Assembly: GCA_944376035.1 (NCBI GenBank)
Contig: CALWBJ010000237.1
Location: 1 to 8,320 of the forward strand
DNA length: 8,320 nucleotides
Direction of reading: 5' to 3'
Source: an uncultured Clostridia bacterium
GTDB taxonomy: Bacteria; Bacillota; Clostridia; Christensenellales; Borkfalkiaceae
The notes under the pieces are model-generated. The model was not told where the DNA came from and did no database searches. It saw nothing but the letters and a program-made list of their open reading frames with translations. Positions 1 through 4,658 of this stretch are shown one piece after another. Made by a program: the position numbers and the translations under genes. Position 1 is the first letter of the stretch. Each line of letters opens with the position of its first letter.

Positions 1-384
1 CACGAAGTTTAAAACGTAGTCGTTGAAGAAATCTACGCTGTAAAGTCTTTTCTTTACGAATTCGTTTCCGTACAGAGTGAGCTTGGGCGCAATCCCTTCG
101 GTCATTCTGGGCGTTCGCATAACCATGTCGTCGGGGTAGTAGTGGTCCTCGTGCGTGTGCGAAATAAGCAGATGAGCAATCGAGGCGAAGTCCACTCCAA
201 ACCTGTTCATATTCATATACGAATCAGGCGGAAAGTCGATTGCGATAGTATCGTCGAGTATGAATCCCGTTCTTGTGCGGAAATCTTTTCCGCCCTTTTT
301 TCTTGCGTTTTCGCAGACGGGGCATCTGCAGTAGAGCGAGGGTATGCCTTCGCTTGCACCCGTGCCGAGATATCTAAGTTTCAT
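1..384 (-). CDS. PhnP-like metallo-beta-lactamase-fold hydrolase (3' end cut off)
   Basis: This gene is read on the minus strand from ATG at 384 and runs off the left edge, leaving 128 N-terminal residues. It starts MKLRYLGTGASEGIPSLYC. It has the zinc-ligand motif HTHEDH at residues 76-81, the hallmark of metallo-beta-lactamase-fold hydrolases. A Cys-x-Cys-x-x-Cys cluster (C19, C21, C24) resembles the structural zinc site of PhnP, the phosphoribosyl cyclic phosphodiesterase. There is no signal peptide, so it is probably cytosolic. A GAGG ribosome binding site lies about 8 nt before the ATG, and a near-consensus promoter is just upstream. PhnP acts in phosphonate breakdown, but many Clostridia carry such proteins without a C-P lyase cluster, so the substrate is open: a cyclic phosphodiester or another phosphoester. 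The fold is clear and the exact reaction is inferred. It looks like chromosomal background unrelated to the genes on the right. Confidence 0.85.
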   Translation of the reverse strand, partial: MKLRYLGTGASEGIPSLYCRCPVCENARKKGGKDFRTRTGFILDDTIAIDFPPDSYMNMNRFGVDFASIAHLLISHTHEDHYYPDDMVMRTPRMTEGIAPKLTLYGNEFVKKRLYSVDFFNDYVLNFV

Positions 385-416
385 TGCGTTTACCTCGTTT
401 ATTTGTTTCGTAAGGT

Positions 417-445
417 ATTATATATAAAGTTTTTGCGATTTTCAA
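417..445 (-). promoter_or_regulatory. Sigma-A promoter of the PhnP-like gene
   Basis: Read on the minus strand, there is a TTGAAA -35 box (440-445), a 17-bp spacer and a perfect TATAAT -10 box (417-422). Transcription should start near 410, giving a short leader of about 25 nt before the ATG at 384. This is one of the best promoter matches in the window. Confidence 0.75.
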
Positions 446-522
446 GCGATTTACAAAAGTTGTTAGACGTTCACGGCTTTATGGGGCAAATCTGCTAATA
501 AAAGAAACAAAAACAGCAATTT

Positions 523-550
523 TTGAAACATAGCTAACAAAGATTATAAT
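523..550 (+). promoter_or_regulatory. Candidate sigma-A promoter
   Basis: TTGAAA (523-528), a 16-bp spacer and TATAAT (545-550) lie on the plus strand. It points towards the small ORF at 630 and the antisense side of the ORF at 636-860. The surroundings are AT-rich, so a chance match is possible. Confidence 0.45.
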
Positions 551-568
551 GAAAGCATAAACGCCTTA

Positions 569-577
569 TGATATAAT
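569..577 (+). promoter_or_regulatory. Candidate extended -10 promoter element
   Basis: The sequence TGATATAAT is a perfect extended -10 (TGnTATAAT). At 17-bp spacing the -35 position reads ATGAAA, which is poor, so activity would rest on the extended -10. It would start a transcript near 584 with a leader of about 45 nt before the ATG at 630. It lies 19 bp downstream of the promoter-like site at 523-550, so the two may be tandem promoters. Confidence 0.4.
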
Positions 578-629
578 AATCGCACAAAAAAATTCAGCAC
601 TAATCTCGCATTGACGAGTCGGAGATAAT

Positions 630-749
630 ATGAATTTAGAAGAATTGCTCAAAGATATGTCGGTCTTTGAAAAAGCAATAGATGTATTGGCGGTCATCGT
701 TTTGGAGTTGCACATGGTAGTGCGGATGATCTTCCAAACAGGGACCTAA
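630..749 (+). CDS. Small 39-codon ORF, function unknown
   Basis: The ORF begins MNLEELLKDMSVFEKAID and ends at TAA 747-749. A GGAG motif (621-624) sits 5 nt before the ATG, and two promoter-like sites lie upstream. No family is recognised. From about 689 another plus-strand frame stays open to about 790 with a plausible composition (it contains FGVAHGSADDLPNRDLNG). This could therefore be the 5' part of a frameshifted gene rather than a complete peptide. It overlaps the minus-strand ORF 636-860 almost fully, and probably only one of the two is a real protein gene. The ribosome binding site favours this strand and the longer open frame favours the other. Confidence is low. Confidence 0.25.
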   Translation: MNLEELLKDMSVFEKAIDVLAVIVLELHMVVRMIFQTGT

Positions 750-860
750 ATGGTTCAAAAGAGCATAAAATTGTTTCTTTGGTAATTTGAGAGGGATAAC
801 AATACCTCGTTTGTCATTTTCATATTGCTCGAAATCAGCCACGGAAAGTAAAATTTGCAT
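636..860 (-). CDS. Hypothetical 74-aa protein, unrecognised
   Basis: This minus-strand ORF starts at 860 (MQILLSVADFEQYENDKRG) and ends at TAA 636-638. Composition is that of a normal small soluble protein: a mixed alpha/beta pattern, no membrane segment and no signal peptide. A His-rich stretch, EDHPHYHVQ (residues 43-51), precedes an aromatic end. I recognise no family. In its favour is a well-spaced promoter at 901-929 that would give a leader of about 34 nt. Against it, there is no Shine-Dalgarno sequence before the ATG, and a small plus-strand ORF with a ribosome binding site lies opposite. A 10-bp inverted repeat (844-853/885-894) would place the start codon in the loop of an mRNA hairpin. 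It is divergent from the RelB-ATL fusion gene, so the two may share control. Confidence 0.4.
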   Translation of the reverse strand: MQILLSVADFEQYENDKRGIVIPLKLPKKQFYALLNHLGPCLEDHPHYHVQLQNDDRQYIYCFFKDRHIFEQFF

Positions 861-894
861 GATCGACTTTGTTACGAGGTCGGTTTTTACTTTC
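844..894 (-). repeat. Inverted repeat spanning the leader and start codon of the 74-aa ORF
   Basis: GAAAGTAAAA (844-853) and TTTTACTTTC (885-894) are perfect 10-bp arms separated by 31 nt. In a minus-strand transcript starting near 894 the 5' arm would be the very first bases and the 3' arm would be codons 3-6, so the start codon (858-860) lies in the loop. A short inner CGAC/GTCG pairing is also possible. The stem is A/T-rich and therefore of modest stability. It could be an mRNA structure limiting translation or a protein-binding site. Either role is inferred. Confidence 0.4.
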
Positions 895-900
895 GATTTT

Positions 901-929
901 ATTATATGAGGGAATTATAAAGTTGTAAA
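901..929 (-). promoter_or_regulatory. Sigma-A promoter reading towards the 74-aa ORF
   Basis: On the minus strand, TTTACA (924-929), a 17-bp spacer and TATAAT (901-906). The -35 box is 18 bp from the -35 box of the divergent promoter at 948-976. Confidence 0.55.
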
Positions 930-947
930 GATATTTTTGAAAATTCA

Positions 948-976
948 TTGTTTTCCGAAAGCAGATATGATATAAT
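948..976 (+). promoter_or_regulatory. Promoter of the RelB-ATL fusion gene
   Basis: TTGTTT (948-953), a 17-bp spacer and TATAAT (971-976), preceded by TG at 968-969, form an extended -10 promoter. The start should be near 983, about 29 nt before the ATG. An imperfect inverted repeat (GAAAA 939-943, TTTTC 951-955) overlaps the -35 box and would suit an autoregulator, as RelB-type antitoxins usually are; that role is inferred. Confidence 0.65.
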
Positions 977-1011
977 TCTGTATGAAAAACTAATACTAGG
1001 AACCAAAAGAA

Positions 1012-1584
1012 ATGAAAGAGCAGCAGAGTGTTATTATTCAGGTACGAGTGGAAGAGGATTTGAAAAGAGATGCAATGAAGGCTTTGGATAAGATAGGGAT
1101 AGATATGCCCACGGCAATCCGAGTGTTTTTGAAACGTATCGTTGCGGAGGACGGTATTCCTTTCAATATCACTCTTCCGAAAGACGGGAAAGAAAAAAAG
1201 AAAGTAGTTACCTATATTCCGGCAAAGCCTGCAAAGCAGGTTCGATACGAAGAATTTCTCGATTTGATAGCGGAAGTGCCGCAGGGATATATTACGCGAT
1301 ATGACGACATATGTGATTATCTTTGCCGAAAGTACAAAGCGGAACGAGTAGAGTTCGTACACGGAACTGAGGATTGGCGGCGAAGTCTGGAAGTGCCGCT
1401 GTGGAGGGTGGTATCGACGAGGGGAGTTTTATCGAATTCAAAACTGATGTCGCGGGAGTTGCAACAAGAGAGGCTTGAACGTGAAGGATTGACGATAGTC
1501 CCTTGTGGCGTAAATAACCGTTCGCTTATGGTGAAAGATTATAAGTGGCATCTTTTTAATTTTAATGCCTTAAGCGAGAAATAA
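1012..1584 (+). CDS. RelB/DinJ-like antitoxin domain fused to an alkyltransferase-like (ATL) domain
   Basis: Two domains are visible in 190 aa. Residues 1-56 match the RelB/DinJ antitoxin pattern: a beta strand (VIIQVRVEEDLKRDA), two helices containing GIDMPTAIRVFLKRIV, then GIPFNITLP. This is a ribbon-helix-helix DNA-binding and dimerisation fold. Residues 66-78 are a Lys/Pro linker. Residues 79-182 resemble the DNA-binding domain of O6-alkylguanine-DNA alkyltransferase: FLDLIAEVPQGYITRYDDI, then VPLWRVVSTRGVLS, then QERLEREGL. The active-site PCHRV of MGMT, or PWHRV of ATL proteins, reads PLWRV here (129-133), so the methyl-accepting Cys is absent and alkyl transfer is not expected. It probably binds DNA, perhaps damaged or flipped bases. 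AGGA lies 10 nt before the ATG. No RelE/YafQ-type toxin gene is adjacent, so it more likely serves as a regulator or damage sensor than as half of an addiction pair. Domain calls are fairly sure; function is inferred. Confidence 0.8.
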   Translation: MKEQQSVIIQVRVEEDLKRDAMKALDKIGIDMPTAIRVFLKRIVAEDGIPFNITLPKDGKEKKKVVTYIPAKPAKQVRYEEFLDLIAEVPQGYITRYDDICDYLCRKYKAERVEFVHGTEDWRRSLEVPLWRVVSTRGVLSNSKLMSRELQQERLEREGLTIVPCGVNNRSLMVKDYKWHLFNFNALSEK

Positions 1585-1658
1585 ATTGTTATAAAATTGA
1601 GAGGATTGTAGCAATAAAGGAAAGTCAAAAAATCTGTCAGTAAAAACGCAAGAAATTG

Positions 1659-1667
1659 TGGTATAAT
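1659..1667 (+). promoter_or_regulatory. Extended -10 promoter before the ArpU-like gene
   Basis: TGGTATAAT is a perfect extended -10. At 17-bp spacing the -35 position reads AGTAAA (1639-1644), far from consensus, as is common for promoters needing an activator. The predicted start near 1674 gives a structured leader of about 90 nt. It may drive the whole downstream operon, as no better promoter is seen before 2209. Confidence 0.5.
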
Positions 1668-1691
1668 AGAATAAAGTAGCAAGGGCACCCG

Positions 1692-1716
1692 CCTATTTGT
1701 AGAAAGCAAATAAGGG
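1692..1716 (+). promoter_or_regulatory. Leader hairpin before the ArpU-like gene
   Basis: CCTATTTG (1692-1699) pairs with CAAATA-(A)-GG (1707-1715), with one bulged A and a 7-nt loop. An upstream CCC (1688-1690) could compete for the GGG at 1714-1716. No poly-T tract follows, so it is not a terminator. It is a candidate structured leader or operator element; no known riboswitch class is recognised. Confidence 0.35.
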
Positions 1717-1725
1717 AAAATATAC

Positions 1726-1740
1726 GTGAAACAGTTTCAC
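1726..1740 (+). promoter_or_regulatory. Perfect palindrome, candidate operator
   Basis: GTGAAA-CAG-TTTCAC has perfect 6-bp arms around a 3-bp spacer. It lies about 52 bp downstream of the predicted transcription start and 23 bp before the ATG at 1764. The symmetry fits a dimeric repressor site or a tight RNA hairpin. I did not find a second copy in the window, so the binding protein is unknown. Confidence 0.45.
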
Positions 1741-1763
1741 AAAGAAAGCAGAAAAAGGGAAAT

Positions 1764-2138
1764 ATGGATAAGGCGGAACTAAAAAATTTTTTGCTTATAT
1801 ACGATAAAATAAAGGATGCGATAGAAGCAGGGAAAGAGTATGCGTATATTCGGCGATGTAACAGAAAACAAAAATTCATGTTCCCGGAATGGTTATATAA
1901 ATTGCCCGGCTATATTGAGGACATTATCATAAGCGAGGACGATCCGCTGTTTACATATATAATCCGGGAAAGTGTGATATCCGGAAAGACGGACAAGCAG
2001 ACATTGACGGAAGTTCCTTTATCGGAAAGCAGTTATTATCGATATAAGCGTAAATTTGAAAATAAATTATACGGATTATTTATCGTTGCGGGCTATGTGA
2101 CCCGCGAAGAAATATTGAGAGCAAAAATAGCGGATTAA
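1764..2138 (+). CDS. ArpU/RinA-like phage late-gene transcriptional regulator
   Basis: This is a 124-aa soluble protein. The N-terminal part (1-65) is helical with aromatic and basic patches. Residues 66-105 have a pattern typical of phage regulators related to sigma region 4: IIRESVISGKTDKQTLTEV, then PLSESSYYRYKRKFENKL, which is a turn followed by a basic recognition helix. ArpU and RinA proteins of Gram-positive phages are of similar length and activate late or packaging genes. AGGGA (1755-1759) precedes the ATG closely. The gene lies 70 bp before the beta-helix gene, is co-oriented with everything to the right, and has a weak -35 promoter with a palindrome in front. It is the natural candidate activator of the downstream operon. 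In ordinary prophages such a gene usually precedes terminase genes; here it precedes a beta-helix and a holin-like gene. The family assignment rests on pattern only. Confidence 0.55.
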   Translation: MDKAELKNFLLIYDKIKDAIEAGKEYAYIRRCNRKQKFMFPEWLYKLPGYIEDIIISEDDPLFTYIIRESVISGKTDKQTLTEVPLSESSYYRYKRKFENKLYGLFIVAGYVTREEILRAKIAD

Positions 2139-2208
2139 AAAGTCCGTGTATCGCTTGGAGGCATTTTACTGAAAGAAAGCACACTAAGATAAATAAAGAG
2201 GAAGGATT

Positions 2209-3462
2209 ATGGCGATAGACATTCAGCAGTTAATCGATTCGGCAAAGTTATTCAGCGAAGTCAGGTTTGCAGGCGAGATCAATTTGGAATTGCCCAAAAG
2301 CGCATGTTTCTATGTCGGTAAAAATTTCAGCAAAAGCCTGGTAACAATAACGAAACCGAATATCACGTTGGATTTTTCGGATGCGATCGTGCGCGTAGAT
2401 ATAGCGGAGCCGTTGGATACGGATCTGAACATATTCTTTGTTTCAAGCATGGCGAAAAATGTGGAAATAAAGAATCTGAAATTATATGTATATTTGAATA
2501 TCCCCGCAACGGCTCGGCAGATCGTCGGGATATACAACACGGCTTACGGACTGAAATTGAATAACTGTTTCATTGAAGTTGTTTCCGAGAGCCAATTGAA
2601 TTTAGTCGGGGTGTTCAATAACGGGAATCTGGATACGCATATGGAAACACGCGCGGATAACCTGGTGATTGCGAACAGCTGCATCAAGGTACAAATCGTG
2701 CAGGGCGGGATGAAGGACAGCGTCGTTTACGGCGTTTACAATAATCTGGCGAACAGCATATCCATACAAAACACATTTGTTTATTCGACAAATATCGGAT
2801 TCGGGAAAAAGCAAGCTGCTATCGGTGTCTTTACCAACGGCAGATTTGGCAGATTTATCGGGTGCAATATCAAAGCGAACGGCAGCCATAATACAGGCAA
2901 CTTAAAAGAACAGGCATACGCATACGGATTTGTAAACGAGGGGTTGTACAACCTGATCGAATCGAACAATATCATAGGCGAATGGGGCGGTCAATGCGTC
3001 GGTTTGGAAAATAAAGGGGATTTTGCAAAGGTGAGCGGAAACAAAATTCTGGCAACGCATACGATCAAGGGGCGTTCGGTAAGAAAGTATGCGAACGACA
3101 GTATTGTTGACGGGAATATACTGACGTCTACGAGCCGCAATCCGCGGTTATTCGAGCAGGAGGGTAGCAACTGTATCATAACGAACAACATGATGGAGGG
3201 ATTGCAACTGCCGCAGACATATCGATCGAGCGTGGGTATTTATGCGGCGGCGGAAAGCGCTACAGAAAATCTGATCTCGCAGAACATTATCAAAAACGTC
3301 TGCGATTGCGGGATTTTTGCCCACAAAAATATAGGGTTTGTGCAGAACAACATCATAACGACGTATGCGGAAAGTTACGGGTTTGTAAAGCTGGCAACGA
3401 CGGAAAATTCGGCGATTGCCAATAAACTCGACGAAAGCAGAATACATTCGATTCTCGATTAA
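2209..3462 (+). CDS. Right-handed parallel beta-helix protein (tailspike-like)
   Basis: This is a 417-aa protein starting MAIDIQQLIDSAKLFSEV, with GAGGAAGG 4 nt before the ATG. There is no signal peptide or membrane anchor. Residues 44-63 (VTITKPNITLDFSDA) are the usual entry strand of tailspike and pectate-lyase-type beta-helices. Six rungs then share the pattern [Y/V]-G-[V/F/I/L]-x-N: VGIYN 106, VGVFN 133, YGVYN 174, IGVFT 205, YGFVN 239 and VGLEN 264. Each is followed by a polar loop and a strand such as NNCFIEV or SGNKILA. The C-terminal third (300-400) has shorter NxI-type rungs (DGNIL, TNNMM, SQNII, VQNNI). Such folds serve as phage receptor-binding spikes, polysaccharide lyases or structural fibres. 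I see no clear catalytic acid cluster. Position after a phage-type regulator and before a holin-like gene supports a phage-derived structural role; the target is unknown. Confidence 0.75.
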   Translation: MAIDIQQLIDSAKLFSEVRFAGEINLELPKSACFYVGKNFSKSLVTITKPNITLDFSDAIVRVDIAEPLDTDLNIFFVSSMAKNVEIKNLKLYVYLNIPATARQIVGIYNTAYGLKLNNCFIEVVSESQLNLVGVFNNGNLDTHMETRADNLVIANSCIKVQIVQGGMKDSVVYGVYNNLANSISIQNTFVYSTNIGFGKKQAAIGVFTNGRFGRFIGCNIKANGSHNTGNLKEQAYAYGFVNEGLYNLIESNNIIGEWGGQCVGLENKGDFAKVSGNKILATHTIKGRSVRKYANDSIVDGNILTSTSRNPRLFEQEGSNCIITNNMMEGLQLPQTYRSSVGIYAAAESATENLISQNIIKNVCDCGIFAHKNIGFVQNNIITTYAESYGFVKLATTENSAIANKLDESRIHSILD

Positions 3463-3475
3463 TAAGGAGGGGAAA

Positions 3476-4018
3476 ATGGAGATCACGATTTCGGAACTGG
3501 TGCAAAATTACGGTCTGGACAGCGTACTGATCGCAGCGGCGGTATGTATCCTGACGGGGCTTATCAAGCTGCCTATAAAAAGGCTGGCGGCAAAGACAAA
3601 AGATTCGTCGAAGTACACGAAATACATAACGTTTTTGCCTCTGCTTCTCGGGTTCGGCGCAACGGCGCTGTACGAGTATATAATGACGAGGTCGGTTTCG
3701 TTTGCGGGAGAATTTATCACGCTTTGGCTCACGTCGAGCAGTTTGAGTTTGGCGATCTATGCCTTCATCGAAAAGTTTATCCCGAGCAAGAAAAAAATAT
3801 TGTCCGCGGAAGAGATCAGGCAGAATGAGGAAATGCTCGATTCGATCAAAAGCATATTAACGGCGGACAAGTCCTCCGAAGAAGCGGAGGAAAGCGCGGC
3901 GGTATCCGAAGCCAGCGAAGGAAAACAGGATTTGGAAGTGGCTGAAAATACAATTGAACCGCAAGCAACCGAGTCTATACAGGGGAAAATCATTTTGCGG
4001 GGGAAGAGAAATGTTTGA
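3476..4018 (+). CDS. Holin-like membrane protein with acidic C-terminal tail
   Basis: The start at 3476 (MEITISELVQNYGLDS) is chosen because AAGGAGGGG lies just before it and it follows the previous stop by 13 nt; an upstream in-frame ATG at 3416 would overlap the beta-helix gene. Of 180 aa, three hydrophobic segments are seen: about 14-33 (LDSVLIAAAVCILTGLIKL), 50-69 (YITFLPLLLGFGATALYEYI) and 80-102 (FITLWLTSSSLSLAIYAFI). A Lys-rich turn follows, then a long, charged, Glu/Ser/Ala-rich cytoplasmic tail (110-168) and a basic end. Size, three helices and charged tail fit phage holins, which open the inner membrane at a timed moment. No endolysin gene is in the window and the tail is longer than in most small holins. 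It might instead be a membrane anchor or export factor for the beta-helix protein. It overlaps the kinase gene by 8 nt. Confidence 0.6.
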   Translation: MEITISELVQNYGLDSVLIAAAVCILTGLIKLPIKRLAAKTKDSSKYTKYITFLPLLLGFGATALYEYIMTRSVSFAGEFITLWLTSSSLSLAIYAFIEKFIPSKKKILSAEEIRQNEEMLDSIKSILTADKSSEEAEESAAVSEASEGKQDLEVAENTIEPQATESIQGKIILRGKRNV

Positions 4019-4658
4019 ATTGCGGCGGAATATCTATCCGGGAACGCTGATCGTATTCGAGGGCACGGACGGCGCGGGAAAAACGACGATGATCGTCAAA
4101 ACAAAAGAGTACCTCAGTGCGAGGTTTGGTACCGAGCGGATACTTCTGGAAAAACAGCCCACGGATTTGTCGAGGAAGACGCGGCTGTTTCAAAAGATGA
4201 TGTACTGTTCCAAACATGAGGAGATCAATTACAGGGCGGTGCAGCTGCTGACGCTTTCCGATCGGGTACAGCACAATCATGAGGTTATCGTTCCCGCATT
4301 AAAAGAGGGTAAAATTATCCTCTGCGACCGATATCTGTATACGAGCATAGCGAATATGCTGGCGCGCGGGTATCGGAATGAAACGTGGTTTTTCGATGCG
4401 TGTAAGGAGATAATCAAGCCGGATATCGCATTTCTGGCATATGCAGAGCCGGAGCTTGCGATACGCAGGATCCGTTCGCGTCCGGAAGAATGCAACAGGC
4501 ACTTGAACGAAGAGTTGCTGCATAACGTGGCGAAAGAATTTTTGGCGATGCAAAAGCAGGCGGATTTTCATGTTCTGGATACGAGCCAAAGCGCGGATGC
4601 TGCCTTTTTGCAAGTGAAAAACGAATTGGACATATATTTTGAGGGGAAAAATGAATAG
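4011..4658 (+). CDS. Thymidylate-kinase-like P-loop kinase
   Basis: The ATG at 4011 (MFELRRNIYPGTLIVFEGTD) is preferred over one at 3954, which lies inside the upstream gene; it overlaps that gene by 8 nt and follows a GGGGGAAG stretch. In 215 aa, about normal for dTMP kinase, the P-loop FEGTDGAGKTT is at 16-26, the family motif LLTLSDRVQHNHEVIVPAL at 79-97 matches the usual DRxQH-IxPAL block, and DRY is at 106-108. An Arg/Glu-rich lid-like segment (RRIRSRPEECNRH) is at 152-164. The canonical SxAYQ block after DRY is altered to TSIANMLARG, so thymidylate may not be the substrate. Inside a biosynthetic operon it more likely phosphorylates a pathway nucleotide or small molecule, or is a second tmk copy. 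The next gene encodes a nucleotidyltransferase, which makes a two-step activation plausible. Fold is sure, substrate inferred. Confidence 0.8.
   Translation: MFELRRNIYPGTLIVFEGTDGAGKTTMIVKTKEYLSARFGTERILLEKQPTDLSRKTRLFQKMMYCSKHEEINYRAVQLLTLSDRVQHNHEVIVPALKEGKIILCDRYLYTSIANMLARGYRNETWFFDACKEIIKPDIAFLAYAEPELAIRRIRSRPEECNRHLNEELLHNVAKEFLAMQKQADFHVLDTSQSADAAFLQVKNELDIYFEGKNE

Noticed and set aside
142..498. Plus-strand 118-aa open frame at the left edge
   Set aside because: It lies opposite the PhnP-like gene, whose HTHEDH and Cys motifs and promoter are clear, and its own translation has no recognisable pattern.
605..618. Small inverted repeat CTCG-CATTGA-CGAG before the ORF at 630
   Set aside because: The arms are only 4 bp, with no T-run on the plus strand; too weak to call a terminator or leader element.
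835..1362. Minus-strand 175-aa open frame
   Set aside because: It is a shadow of the RelB-ATL gene and the divergent promoter region, with a low-complexity Phe/Tyr/Leu-rich translation.
1585..1660. Terminator after the RelB-ATL gene
   Set aside because: I looked for a stem followed by a T-run and found only AT-rich sequence without convincing arms.
3416..3475. Longer start for the holin-like gene
   Set aside because: It would overlap the end of the beta-helix gene by 47 nt, while a strong AAGGAGGGG site directly precedes the ATG at 3476.
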